Part shown: positions 47,371 through 56,285 of the stretch, one piece after another
Layout of the letters: each line of letters begins with the position of its first letter
How positions within the stretch are numbered: position 1 is the stretch's first letter
From: Mesobacillus jeotgali
GTDB taxonomy: Bacteria; Bacillota; Bacilli; Bacillales; Cytobacillaceae
NCBI RefSeq assembly: GCF_900166585.1
Contig: NZ_FVZC01000006.1
Span: 10,001-74,000, forward strand
DNA length: 64,000 nucleotides
Direction: 5' to 3'
Translations under genes and position numbers: made by a program
Notes under the pieces: model-generated
What the model was told of the DNA's origin: nothing
Seen by the model: the letters and a program-made list of their open reading frames with translations, nothing else
The model's database searches: none

Positions 47371-48811
47371 ACCGAAAAGGCTTCATCCGGTGGCTGCGGT
47401 AGTTAACGCGCTTCGCCAGTTGAAAGAAATGATCATTCCGTTCCTGATTTTCGTCGTTTTTGGGAGCAGGGGAACGAATTGGGATCTGTTTTATTTAATT
47501 GGTTCAATTGGCGTCGTCGTATTGGTTTTAATCTATGGAGTTTTATCATGGTACAGATTTACGTACCGGATTGAGCAAGGAGAACTGAGGATTGAATATG
47601 GACTGGTCATCAGGAAAAAGCGGTATATACCGTTTGACCGGATTCAAAGCCTCGATCTGTCTGAAGGAGTTTTACAGAGGGTGTTCGGGCTTGTAAAGGT
47701 AAAAGTGGAGACAGCGGGTTCCGGAGGGATGGGATTGCAGGATGGAGAAGCCGTCCTCACAGCAATTACGAAGCAAGATGCCCAGGAAATCCATGATTAT
47801 CTTGTCTCAATCAAGAAGCATGGGCAAATGCATCTAGGGGATGAAGAGCCGCAAACGAACGAACATCTGATTTATAAAATATCAGTATCCGAGCTGTTGA
47901 TGCTAGCGACCACTTCAGGAGGAGTCGGCGTTGTCATATCCGCTGTGCTGGCGTTCGTATTCCAGTTTGAAGAGTTCATTCCATATGAACAGATTTTTGA
48001 CGGGGTTGAACACTTTGTCCAAAATGGCGTTGTTTTTATCAGTGTCGTCGTTTTCCTTGGATTCCTGCTGGCGTGGATCATTGCCCTTCTAGGCACAATG
48101 CTGAAATACGCTAATTTTACCGTAAGGAAAGTGGATAATGACCTGGTGATTACACGTGGATTGCTTGAAAAGAGGCAGTTTACGATTCCGCTGAATCGAA
48201 TCCAGGCGGTCCGGATCAGTGAAAACCTCATTAGACAGCCGCTTGGGTATGCTTCAGCATTTGTGGAAAGTGCAGGCGGTTCGGCGCTTGACCAGGAAAG
48301 CTCAAAGGTCCTTATCCTGCCGATCGTAAAAATACGTAAAATCCCCGGGCTGCTTGAACCGTATTTGACGGATTACCATTTCCGTGTCAATATATCGCCA
48401 GCGCCACCGCGGGCATACAGAAGATATCTGTTGAAAGGCTGGCTGTTCATACTTCCGATCATAGTCCTTGCAATCTGGTTTCTAAGACCATGGGGGTATG
48501 GAGCGTTAACTCTGCTCATTATTTCGGCGATCTGGTCTTATCTGAATTATAAGGATGCAGGCTGGAGTCTCGATGAAGGGATGCTGACCTTCCGTTATCG
48601 CAGCATGGTCAAAACCACTGTGTATATGAGAAAAAATAAAATTCAATCATTCAGCGTCAAACAAAGCTCTTTTCAAAAGAAAAAGGAGCTTGCTACGGTT
48701 GAAGCGATTATTATGTCAGGGCATGGAGGCGCTGGCGGCAAAGTCATTGACCTGGAAAAAAAGCATGTTGATCGGATCTATCACTGGTATTCACATGAAA
48801 TCGCTGAGTAA
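47357..48811 (+). CDS. ydbT: Multi-PH-domain membrane protein YdbT
   Basis: 484 aa with three bacterial PH2 domains separated by pairs of helices: RIEQGELRIEYGLVIRKKRYIPFDRIQSLDL, VRKVDNDLVITRGLLEKRQFTIPLNRIQAVRI and LDEGMLTFRYRSMVKTTVYMRKNKIQSF. Works with YdbS at the membrane, function unresolved beyond the reported bacteriocin tolerance in B. subtilis. ATG 47357 or ATG 47363 are possible starts. Confidence 0.9.
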   Translation: MKMSEPKRLHPVAAVVNALRQLKEMIIPFLIFVVFGSRGTNWDLFYLIGSIGVVVLVLIYGVLSWYRFTYRIEQGELRIEYGLVIRKKRYIPFDRIQSLDLSEGVLQRVFGLVKVKVETAGSGGMGLQDGEAVLTAITKQDAQEIHDYLVSIKKHGQMHLGDEEPQTNEHLIYKISVSELLMLATTSGGVGVVISAVLAFVFQFEEFIPYEQIFDGVEHFVQNGVVFISVVVFLGFLLAWIIALLGTMLKYANFTVRKVDNDLVITRGLLEKRQFTIPLNRIQAVRISENLIRQPLGYASAFVESAGGSALDQESSKVLILPIVKIRKIPGLLEPYLTDYHFRVNISPAPPRAYRRYLLKGWLFILPIIVLAIWFLRPWGYGALTLLIISAIWSYLNYKDAGWSLDEGMLTFRYRSMVKTTVYMRKNKIQSFSVKQSSFQKKKELATVEAIIMSGHGGAGGKVIDLEKKHVDRIYHWYSHEIAE

Positions 48812-48828
48812 TTTAAAGCACACTACGT

Positions 48829-48860
48829 CAAAAAAAAGCGCCCCCAGGCGCTTTTTTTAC
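48829..48860. terminator. Bidirectional terminator between ydbT and the rhomboid gene
   Basis: AAAAAAGCGCC-CCCA-GGCGCTTTTTTT. Confidence 0.92.
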
Positions 48861-49441
48861 CTTTTATAAGAAGCTGCCCCAATCAGGAAACCAGCAAGCA
48901 TACCAAATATATGCGCGGTAATGTTGATGTTTGATTGGACAAAGGTCATGACGACGCCGATGATAGCGATAGTCATGATGGTCTGTGAGTTCTCACGCGA
49001 CATCATTGCTTTTCGGAACATAATGATAGAAATATAGAAACCGAACAGGCCGAAAATTGCGCCGCTTGAGCCGACATGTGTATAGGTCAGCGGCTCGAGG
49101 ATCAGGGTAGCGATATTGGCGGCAATACCTGTAATAAGATACACCAGGATGAATTTTGTCCTGCCGAGCAGCTGTTCCAGGGCCGGGCCAAACAGTACGA
49201 GTGAAAAGCTGTTAAACAGCATATGCGCAAATCCGGCATGCATGAAAATAGGTGTCACAAGCCGCCAGTACTCACCGTTCACAACGTATAAGTTCACTCC
49301 TGCAAAAAGTTCAAACAGGTATTTGCCTGCGAAAAATGGCAATGCCGTCAGCAAGTATAATAAGATATGGATGACAATAATCAAGGTTATAATCGGATAA
49401 AAACGGATAAAGTCACGCAAGCTTTCGGTTCTTGTAAACAT
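48857..49441 (-). CDS. ydcA: Rhomboid-family intramembrane serine protease (YdcA-like)
   Basis: 194 aa, six helices. Nucleophile Ser in GSSGAIFGLFGFY on TM4, His in ITAHIFGMLAGFLIG on TM6, and the L1/TM2 HxxxN-type motif FMHAGFAHMLFNSFSL. Cleaves membrane proteins within the bilayer; substrate unknown. Divergent from acpS, the same arrangement as in B. subtilis. Ribosome site AGGAGG before ATG on the minus strand. Confidence 0.92.
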   Translation of the reverse strand: MFTRTESLRDFIRFYPIITLIIVIHILLYLLTALPFFAGKYLFELFAGVNLYVVNGEYWRLVTPIFMHAGFAHMLFNSFSLVLFGPALEQLLGRTKFILVYLITGIAANIATLILEPLTYTHVGSSGAIFGLFGFYISIIMFRKAMMSRENSQTIMTIAIIGVVMTFVQSNINITAHIFGMLAGFLIGAASYKR

Positions 49442-49571
49442 GGAAACCTCCTGGTTACTGATATCGTGAGGCTTGAATAAAAAGTTCTAATGTAAAGGAT
49501 AGCCCTAATCAGCAAAAGTTGTACACTATTTTGTATGCTGCACAGATCTTTTTTAGAATGGAGCTGGAAAA

Positions 49572-49925
49572 ATGATAATCGGAACAGGGATCGATATCGT
49601 GGAAATTGGCCGGATCCGCAGGCTGGTGGAGTCACAGCCGCGTTTTCCCGAGCGAGTGTTGACGGAAAAAGAAAGAGAAGTTTATCGTCAATATAATGAA
49701 CGGAGGGGAATCGAATTCCTTGCCGGGCGCTGGGCGGCGAAGGAGGCTTTTTCAAAAGCGAAAGGAACTGGAATCGGCAGGGAGTTGTCCTTTATGGATA
49801 TCGAGATCGAAAATGATCCACATGGACGCCCGCTTATCATTAGGCCTTATATGGAAGGTGTGCACCTCTCGATTTCCCACAGCGAACAATATGCGATTGC
49901 ACAGGTAATTATCGAAAAAATTTAA
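49572..49925 (+). CDS. acpS: Holo-[acyl-carrier-protein] synthase
   Basis: 117 aa phosphopantetheinyl transferase that activates ACP using CoA. Mg-binding Asp in GTGIDIVEIGRI and Glu in GRWAAKEAFSKAKGTGIG are present; family C-terminal HLSISHSEQYAIAQVI. GGAGCTGGA before ATG. Normal trimeric AcpS length. Confidence 0.96.
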   Translation: MIIGTGIDIVEIGRIRRLVESQPRFPERVLTEKEREVYRQYNERRGIEFLAGRWAAKEAFSKAKGTGIGRELSFMDIEIENDPHGRPLIIRPYMEGVHLSISHSEQYAIAQVIIEKI

Positions 49926-50171
49926 AAGGATGTTGAGCAGGTGTTATCAAAAGTTAAATAAGTGTAATCAAAAATTTTAAAATGCTTGTCAATCCCGGGG
50001 TCATATTCGCCCAGGTTGTCTCATATATTCATAATGCAGTAAGGGAGACAAGGCTAGGGCGGCGGGAACATGGCTGCACGAAGACCACTCAAGCAATTTT
50101 GCAGCCAGTGTCTTATTCCTGTCCTTTCTTTCCCTTTACACGTTTAAATGAGACTAAAAGGGGTTGGAAGA

Positions 50172-51185
50172 ATGAAGAAAAGGTTATTGCTGCTTCTCGC
50201 CGGGCTCATGGTTATTTTTGCTCTGGCTGCCTGCGGTACAAAATCACAGGAATCTGTGGTTAAGGAGTTGGATGGTACGCTCGAAGATCTGAAGAGTTAC
50301 AAGGCTAAAGCAAAGATGACTTTGCAGATGGGCACGGAGCCTCAAGTGTATGATGTGGAGATTTGGCACAAAGATCCATCATTTTACCGTGTGAATTTGA
50401 AGAATGCCCAGAAGGACCAAAGCCAGATGATCCTCAGGAATGACGAAGGAGTCTTTGTTCTGACACCTGCGCTGAACAAGAGCTTCCGCTTCCAAAGCGA
50501 CTGGCCGAAGAACAGCAGCCAGGCTTATCTGTACGAATCTTTAATCACGGATATCCTCGAGGATAAGCAAGCGAAATTCTCGGCAACCAAGGATCACTAT
50601 GTGTTCGAGACAAAAACCAGATACCAGAACAACAAGATGCTTCCAATCCAGGAGATCAAGCTGAAGAAAAAGAGCCTTGCGCCAGTCAGTGTAAAGGTGA
50701 TGGATCCGGACCGCAATGCGCTGGTGACGGTTGAATTCTCTGACGTGAAATTCGACGCAAGTTTTGATAAAGATGCGTTTGATATGAAAAAGAACATGAC
50801 AGGTGCTCAGCTTGAAGTACCGGTTATGGCAGATGTAGAAGACAAGGAATTCACAGTGAAATATCCTGTTGCGGAAATCCCTGGCGTGACGCTGATCGAT
50901 GAAAAAGAAGTCGCCACAGAGAATGGCAAGCGAGTTGTATTGACATATGATGGCGAAAAGTCCTTCACGCTTATCCAGGAAAAAGCAGATGCCATGCCTG
51001 CGATGTCTTCAGCGATTAACATGACCGGAAAGCCTGTAGACCTCGGATTTACAATTGGCGCCATGAATGAGACATCGATTTCATGGACCCATCTCGGAGT
51101 CGATTATATGCTCGCATCCACAGACTTATCCCCAGAAGAATTGGAAATGGTCGCAAAATCGGTCTTGGCCGATATGGAAAAATAA
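50172..51185 (+). CDS. ydcC: YdcC/GerS-like lipoprotein (LolA-fold)
   Basis: 337 aa. Lipobox FALAAC after a basic signal; then a LolA-like half (KELDGTLEDLKSYKAKAKMTLQMG...) and a C-terminal DUF4367-type half. B. subtilis YdcC, at the same locus between acpS and alr, is a sporulation lipoprotein, and clostridial GerS is related. Start ATG 50172 with AAGGGGTTGG upstream; the longer frame has a weaker context. The 246 bases before it hold no gene. Confidence 0.85.
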   Translation: MKKRLLLLLAGLMVIFALAACGTKSQESVVKELDGTLEDLKSYKAKAKMTLQMGTEPQVYDVEIWHKDPSFYRVNLKNAQKDQSQMILRNDEGVFVLTPALNKSFRFQSDWPKNSSQAYLYESLITDILEDKQAKFSATKDHYVFETKTRYQNNKMLPIQEIKLKKKSLAPVSVKVMDPDRNALVTVEFSDVKFDASFDKDAFDMKKNMTGAQLEVPVMADVEDKEFTVKYPVAEIPGVTLIDEKEVATENGKRVVLTYDGEKSFTLIQEKADAMPAMSSAINMTGKPVDLGFTIGAMNETSISWTHLGVDYMLASTDLSPEELEMVAKSVLADMEK

Positions 51186-51190
51186 AAATC

Positions 51191-51231
51191 ATGAAGCAGG
51201 CTCAGAGTAACCTGGGCCTGTTTTTTCATGG
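51191..51231 (+). terminator. Terminator of ydcC
   Basis: AGCAGGC-TCAG...CTGG-GCCTGTTTTTT. Confidence 0.85.
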
Positions 51232-51244
51232 GTAAGAAAACGGC

Positions 51245-51365
51245 AGTTTAAGGAATCAAGGTCAAAATTTTACGTTATCAAGGAACTAAGAGTTGATTTC
51301 TTTTAAGGAAAATAATTCGTTTAAAAGGAATATATCGATTTTTTCAGGAATAAATAGTATTTTAG
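51245..51365. repeat. Degenerate repeat with about 20-bp spacing
   Basis: AAGGAA/AGGAA cores at 51251, 51281, 51306, 51326 and 51346 (spacings 30, 25, 20, 20) in AT-rich filler such as TTTAAAAGGAATATATCGAT. Looks like a worn version of the other short arrays. Confidence 0.5.
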
Positions 51366-51423
51366 TTCCACCACGTCTTCTATCATGAACTTCCCTCGGC
51401 AAAAATCCGTATATATTATCCAT

Positions 51424-51452
51424 TTGACATTGGGTTATTTCGGTTTGATAAT
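51424..51452 (+). promoter_or_regulatory. Sigma-A promoter of alr
   Basis: TTGACA-N17-GATAAT, about 45 bases before the alr GTG. Confidence 0.85.
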
Positions 51453-51496
51453 AAAACAATATAAATTAAGTACGGATTGAAGGAAGTGGAATTTCG

Positions 51497-52654
51497 GTGG
51501 AGGAGCAAGGTTTTTTTTACCGTGATACATGGGCAGAGGTGGACCTGGATCGAATCAAGAACAACGTAAAAGGGATCAAGGGCCATCTGCCGGAAGATGT
51601 TGAATTTATTGCTGTAGTTAAAGCAAATGCCTATGGCCATGGGGATTTGCAAGTGGCTGAGGCTGCATTGGAAGCGGGAGCCTCAATGCTGGCGGTAGCG
51701 TTCATGGATGAGGCGCTCGCCTTAAGGAATAAGGGGATCACAGCACCGATCCTTGTGCTTGGCGCCAGCAGACCTGGGGACGTGAACATTGCGGCCGAGG
51801 AAGGAATCATCCTGACCGTTTTTCAGGAAGAATGGCTGGAAAAAGCGCAGGAAGCATTAAAAAAAGATGCAAAACTTTTGCTTCATATAAAAATAGATAC
51901 AGGGATGGGAAGGATCGGAATACGCTCAGCCTCGGAATTGAAGGCTGTTGAAAAAATCCTTGAAGAAGATTCAAGATTACTGCTTCACGGAATCTACACC
52001 CATTTTGCGACAGCGGACGAATTAGATGATTCCTATTTCAACAGGCAGCTTGGGTTGTTCAAGGAAATGCTCTCATTCCTCGAAAAGCAGCCGCCATTCA
52101 TTCACGGCAGTAACAGTGCTGCAGCTCTAATGCATCCAGATGCCCGTTTCAATGCTGTAAGGGTAGGGATTGCGATGTACGGACTGGCGCCGTCAATGGA
52201 AATCGCGCCGGAATTGCCGGTTGAGATACAAGAGGCATTCACTCTCCATTCGAGGATTGTTCATGTGAAGAAGCTCGAAAAAGGAGAAAAGGTCAGCTAT
52301 GGTGCAACCTATGAAGCTTCTGAAGAAATTTGGGTAGGGACGCTTCCTATTGGGTATGCTGATGGATGGATAAGAAGGCTTCAGGGTCAGGAAGTACTGG
52401 TTGATGGAAAAAGGTCGCCAATCATTGGTCGGATTTGCATGGACCAGTGCATGGTGAAGCTCCCGTATGAGGTACCGGTAGGGACAATCGCTACCTTAAT
52501 TGGAAGTCAGGGACAAGAGGAGATCTCGATCAATGAGATTGCCAGCAAGCTAGAAACCATCAACTATGAAGTCCCGTGCATCATTTCCTCAAGGGTACCT
52601 AGACTGTACAGGCAAAATGGCGAAGTAGTCGATTTGAACAATTCACTATTGTAA
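51497..52654 (+). CDS. alr: Alanine racemase
   Basis: 385 aa PLP enzyme making D-Ala, feeding Ddl. PLP lysine K42 in [12 protein letters not shown]-terminal [14 protein letters not shown]; catalytic Tyr in VSYGATYEA and [23 protein letters not shown]. The GTG start at 51497 follows AGGAAGTGG. In B. subtilis alr (dal) sits at this same place before ndoAI. Confidence 0.96.
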   Translation: MEEQGFFYRDTWAEVDLDRIKNNVKGIKGHLPEDVEFIAVVKANAYGHGDLQVAEAALEAGASMLAVAFMDEALALRNKGITAPILVLGASRPGDVNIAAEEGIILTVFQEEWLEKAQEALKKDAKLLLHIKIDTGMGRIGIRSASELKAVEKILEEDSRLLLHGIYTHFATADELDDSYFNRQLGLFKEMLSFLEKQPPFIHGSNSAAALMHPDARFNAVRVGIAMYGLAPSMEIAPELPVEIQEAFTLHSRIVHVKKLEKGEKVSYGATYEASEEIWVGTLPIGYADGWIRRLQGQEVLVDGKRSPIIGRICMDQCMVKLPYEVPVGTIATLIGSQGQEEISINEIASKLETINYEVPCIISSRVPRLYRQNGEVVDLNNSLL

Positions 52655-52847
52655 AACACATCCAGTAATTAACAAACCTGTGCAATCCCGCTAATCCCGT
52701 GCATAAAATACTAATTTTTTGGCGGATAATACAGAAGAATTGCTGATTTACCTTTGCATCTGGCAGAAATAGTGATAATATTAGAAATGGTAGAGAGATA
52801 ACGAATTTAATAATGGTATGTAGTGATGATGGTGGAGGTGTATGTTT

Positions 52848-53129
52848 GTGTCTGAATCCAGCGCAACAACTGAGATTTTGGTAAAGTTACCGCAGCATCT
52901 TTTAAGTGAACTAGATGGATTTGTTAAGCAAGAAAACGTAAACCGCAGCGAATTTATTTATCAGGCAACAAAAATGTTTTTGCGTGAGAAGAAAAAGAGA
53001 CAAATTCGTGAATCCATGAGACGTGGCTATATGGAAATGGCTAAAATTAATTTGACTATTGCATCAGAAGCATTTCAAGCAGAATACGAAGCAGCACACA
53101 CAGTTGAACGTCTAGTCAGCGGAGGATGA
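52848..53129 (+). CDS. ndoAI: Antitoxin EndoAI (MazE-like, ribbon-helix-helix)
   Basis: 93 aa. N-terminal RHH DNA-binding half ([33 protein letters not shown]) and a C-terminal toxin-binding half with the conserved [19 protein letters not shown] and TVERLVSGG, as in B. subtilis YdcD. GTG 52848 is chosen: GGAGGT lies eight bases before it and the protein then starts MSESSA like its relatives; the ATG two codons earlier is only three bases from the site. Confidence 0.94.
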   Translation: MSESSATTEILVKLPQHLLSELDGFVKQENVNRSEFIYQATKMFLREKKKRQIRESMRRGYMEMAKINLTIASEAFQAEYEAAHTVERLVSGG

Positions 53130-53133
53130 TCCT

Positions 53134-53484
53134 TTGATTGTCAAACGTGGTGACGTCTATTTTGCAGACCTATCCCCAGTTGTTGGTTCAGAACAAGGCG
53201 GAGTTCGCCCGGTCCTGGTCATCCAAAACGACATCGGGAATCGGTTCAGTCCCACAGTCATTATCGCAGCGATCACGGCACAGATCCAAAAAGCCAAGCT
53301 TCCCACTCATGTGGAAATTGATGCGAAGCGGTACGGTTTTGAACGAGACTCGGTTATCTTATTGGAGCAAATACGCACAATTGACAAACAGCGCCTAACC
53401 GATAAAATCACCCATCTCGATGACGAAATGATGGAAAAAGTGGATGAAGCCCTTCAGGTAAGTTTAGGTCTTATTGAATTCTGA
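53134..53484 (+). CDS. ndoA: mRNA interferase toxin EndoA (MazF/PemK)
   Basis: 116 aa endoribonuclease, cutting mRNA at UACAU in B. subtilis. Nearly every residue matches the family: [61 protein letters not shown] start after GGAGGATGAT, four bases behind ndoAI, so the pair is co-translated. Toxin and antitoxin both look intact. A terminator follows, separating it from the rsb operon. Confidence 0.97.
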   Translation: MIVKRGDVYFADLSPVVGSEQGGVRPVLVIQNDIGNRFSPTVIIAAITAQIQKAKLPTHVEIDAKRYGFERDSVILLEQIRTIDKQRLTDKITHLDDEMMEKVDEALQVSLGLIEF

Positions 53485-53487
53485 TTA

Positions 53488-53518
53488 ACAGCACGCTCTT
53501 AAAAAAGGGCGTTTTTTT
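53488..53518 (+). terminator. Terminator of ndoAI-ndoA
   Basis: ACGCTCTT-AAAA-AAGGGCGT followed by T7. Two further hairpins (53532-53556, GGCCTGC...GCAGGCC; 53589-53619) may back it up. Confidence 0.85.
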
Positions 53519-53704
53519 GTACCGGACACCTGGCCTGCCAGCAGGCCTTTTACATAACCAAAAAATAAAAACGGATGTTTTCTGTGTGGGAGGCAAGCAT
53601 GAGGCTTGTCTCTTTTTTATTGGAGAGAGAGTTTTGACTGCCGGTAATCTACAGGGGTAGATGGGAGAAAGCAGACTTGGATGTACAGGTATGCAGTGAA
53701 AGAA

Positions 53705-54395
53705 AAGAAAGCTGTCAGTCGGAAGTAAGCTGATGTTTGGACAGGTTTGTAGGGGAATCGAGGAAAGCTGTCAGAAGGATGCACCACCTTTAGACGGGTT
53801 TGAGGGGAAATCGTGGAAAGCTGTCAAAAGTAAGCTGATGTTTGGACAGGTTTGAAGGGAAATCGAGAAAAGCTGTCAGAAGTAAGCTGATGTTTGGACA
53901 GGTTTGAAGGGAATTGGAGAAAAGCTGTCAGAAGTAGGCTTATGTTTGGACAGGTTTGAAGGGAAATCGAGGAAAGCTGTCAAAAGTAAGCTGATGTTTG
54001 GACAGGTTTAAAGGGAAATAGAGAAAAGCTGTCAGAAGTAGGCTTATGTTTGGACAGGTTTGAAGGGCAATCGAGGAAAGCTGTCAAAAGTAGGCTGATG
54101 TTTGGACAGGTTTGTAGGGGAATCGAGGAAAGCTGTCAAAAGTAAGCTGATGTTTGGACAGGTTTGAAGGGAATTGGAGAAAAGCTGTCAGAAGTAAGCT
54201 GATGTTTGGACAGGTTTGTAGGGGAATAGAGAAAAGCTGTCAAAAGTAAGCCCATGTTTGGACAGGTTTGAAGGGAAAGCGAAGAAAGCTGTCAGAAGGA
54301 TGCACCACCTTTTGACGGGTTCGAGGGGAAATCGCGTGAAGCTGTCAAAAGCAGGCTCGAGTTTGGACAGGTTCATCAGTATTGAGGTTATCCCG
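53705..54395. repeat. 52-bp tandem repeat array (about 13 units)
   Basis: GCTGTCA recurs at 53711, 53767, 53820, 53872, 53924, 53976, 54028, 54080, 54132, 54184, 54236, 54288 and 54341: 52 bases apart except slightly longer first and last steps. Unit elements are GCTGTCARAAGTAAGCTGATG, then TTTGGACAGGTTTGAAGGG and AATCGAGAAAA. Edge units are variant (ATGCACCACCTTT). As 52 is not a multiple of three, no protein repeat is encoded. It fills the gap between ndoA and rsbRA. Confidence 0.93.
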
Positions 54396-54619
54396 GTTTT
54401 ACCCACCGGAAGAGACGAAGAAATACGAATTTCCATTCAAGAGTTTTTCCCTCAATAAAATGGATTACGAAAAAATAGGAATAATAAAAGTATCTTAAAT
54501 GCGGTATTTCCATGAATCGTGTCGATAAGTTGATTTTATTTGACGAAGGAAAACTGTTATCATTAAATGGAGATATATAATCAGGATTTTATGTTTATTT
54601 AATTACTGTTTTAAAAATG

Positions 54620-54645
54620 GTTTACAATTAGTTCGATTTGGGTAA
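54620..54645 (+). promoter_or_regulatory. Sigma-B-like promoter upstream of rsbRA
   Basis: GTTTAC-N14-GGGTAA, the same geometry as the rsbV promoter and one mismatch from the -35 consensus. Overlapping it, TTTACA-N16-TAATGT could serve sigma-A. Confidence 0.55.
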
Positions 54646-54681
54646 TGTAAAAATTTGTTGTGATAGAATGGGGAGGATGGA

Positions 54682-55515
54682 ATGAATAAAATAATTTCGA
54701 ATTACATTCAGGGTCATAAACAAGACATCCTGGATCAATGGATAGATAGAACGAAAGAGGAAGCGGATGAACGGGTAGTCCGTTTAGTATCAGATCGGGT
54801 ATTCAACTCGACGAGCAAGGAATTCATCGATTTGATCATCTCTAATTTTAAAGGTACGAGTGAGGAATATAATGAAAGGCTGACGGATTTTGCTGAAAAA
54901 GTTGTCCGTTTGGGCTGGCCTTTGACGTTTGTCACTAAGGGCCTTCATACCTTCAATCTGATTGTTTTTGAAGGGATGCAGAAAGAAGGAATCGTCCAGG
55001 CTGAAAATCAAATGGAAATTGTTTATGAGTTTGACCGCTGGGCTACACCGATGAACAATGAAATTGTCAGTGTATACTCATCCACATGGGAAAGAACGGT
55101 CTCCTTGCAAAAAATCGCATTGCAGGAACTTTCCGCTCCTTTGATTCCTGTCTTCGAAGGGATTACAGTCATGCCGCTGGTTGGTACGATTGATACCGAG
55201 CGTGCAAAGCAAATAATGGAAAACCTTCTGAAGGGTGCGGTTAAGCATCGCTCAGAAGTGGTTCTTATAGATATTACAGGTGTACCTGTCGTCGATACGA
55301 TGGTTGCTCACCATATCATCCAGGCGGCAGATGCAGTAAGGCTGATTGGTGCCAAATGCATGCTTGTCGGGATTCGTCCTGAAATAGCACAAACCATCGT
55401 CAACCTTGGCATTGACCTGAATCAGTTTACGACAAAGAATAATTTGAAAAAAGGAATAGAAGCAGCTCTAGAGCTGACAAATAAAAAAATCGTTTCACTG
55501 GGGGGAGCAAAGTGA
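54682..55515 (+). CDS. rsbRA: Stressosome sensor RsbRA
   Basis: 277 aa. N-terminal non-haem globin-like sensor (residues 1-140) and C-terminal STAS domain ([19 protein letters not shown]..., [32 protein letters not shown]); the Thr residues in ITGVPVVDT and AQTIV correspond to the RsbT phosphorylation sites of B. subtilis. Builds the stressosome shell with RsbS. GGGGAGG before ATG. Its stop overlaps rsbS (GTGA). Confidence 0.96.
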   Translation: MNKIISNYIQGHKQDILDQWIDRTKEEADERVVRLVSDRVFNSTSKEFIDLIISNFKGTSEEYNERLTDFAEKVVRLGWPLTFVTKGLHTFNLIVFEGMQKEGIVQAENQMEIVYEFDRWATPMNNEIVSVYSSTWERTVSLQKIALQELSAPLIPVFEGITVMPLVGTIDTERAKQIMENLLKGAVKHRSEVVLIDITGVPVVDTMVAHHIIQAADAVRLIGAKCMLVGIRPEIAQTIVNLGIDLNQFTTKNNLKKGIEAALELTNKKIVSLGGAK

Positions 55516-55868
55516 GAATACCTATCCTAAAACTGGATGATTGTCTATTGGTCTCAATTCAATGGGAGCTGGATGACCAGACGGCTCTTCAATTTCAAGA
55601 GGACTTGCTCCACAAGATTCATGAGACAAGCGCCAATGGTGTTGTCATTGATTTAACTTCAATCGATTTCATCGACTCTTTTATCGCCAAGGTACTTGGA
55701 GATGTCATCAATATGTCCAAGCTTATGGGTGCGATTGTAGTTATAACCGGAATCCAGCCTGCTGTTGCGATAACGCTAATTGAATTAGGAATCGGCCTTG
55801 ATGATGTCCTAACTGCATTAGATTTAGAAAAAGGTTTGGAGAAATTACAACAGGAATTGGGGGAATAG
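55512..55868 (+). CDS. rsbS: Stressosome scaffold/antagonist RsbS
   Basis: 118 aa single STAS domain; phosphorylatable Ser56 in [16 protein letters not shown]. Sequesters RsbT until phosphorylated. GTG start overlapping the rsbRA stop by four bases; GGGGGAGC site. Confidence 0.96.
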   Translation: MRIPILKLDDCLLVSIQWELDDQTALQFQEDLLHKIHETSANGVVIDLTSIDFIDSFIAKVLGDVINMSKLMGAIVVITGIQPAVAITLIELGIGLDDVLTALDLEKGLEKLQQELGE

Positions 55869-55872
55869 CTGA

Positions 55873-56274
55873 ATGGACATCCAATCCTGCGTTACGATTA
55901 TAAATGAATGGGACATCGTGGCAGCGCGCCAGCTTGGCCGGAATGTTGCGAAAGAGCTTGGGTTCGGCACAGTTGACCAGGCAAGAATCACTACAGCCAT
56001 CAGTGAATTGGCCAGGAATATTTACTTGTACGCCGGAAAAGGACAGATTTGCATCGACAAACTATATGACGGCGGAAAAGCGGGATTGCGAATCAATGCA
56101 GTAGATAGCGGCCCAGGTATAAAAGAAATACGCCAGGTCATGGAAGATGGTTTTTCAACATCAGGAGGACTTGGAGCCGGCCTTCCCGGGGTAAAGCGTC
56201 TTATGGATGAATTCGACATAGACTCAAGCCCAGGTCAAGGAACACAGATCAGAGCAACTAAATGGCTCCGTTAG
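55873..56274 (+). CDS. rsbT: Serine/threonine kinase RsbT
   Basis: 133 aa GHKL-type switch kinase that phosphorylates RsbR/RsbS and, when released, activates RsbU. N box ISELARNIYLYA, G1 VDSGPGI, G2 TSGGLGAGLPGVKRLMDEF. Four bases behind rsbS. Confidence 0.96.
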   Translation: MDIQSCVTIINEWDIVAARQLGRNVAKELGFGTVDQARITTAISELARNIYLYAGKGQICIDKLYDGGKAGLRINAVDSGPGIKEIRQVMEDGFSTSGGLGAGLPGVKRLMDEFDIDSSPGQGTQIRATKWLR

Positions 56275-56285
56275 GGGGAAACAGT

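Noticed and set aside
50137..50165. Sigma-B-like GTTTAA...GGGTTG before ydcC
   Set aside because: The -10 part coincides with the ribosome site and matches poorly; probably chance.
49982..50263. 93-aa plus-strand frame overlapping the ydcC start
   Set aside because: Cys/Arg-rich out-of-frame translation of the ydcC upstream region, no ribosome site.
53705..54395. CRISPR array
   Set aside because: The whole 52-bp unit is repeated with no unique spacers, and no cas genes are present. The same applies to the 51-bp array.
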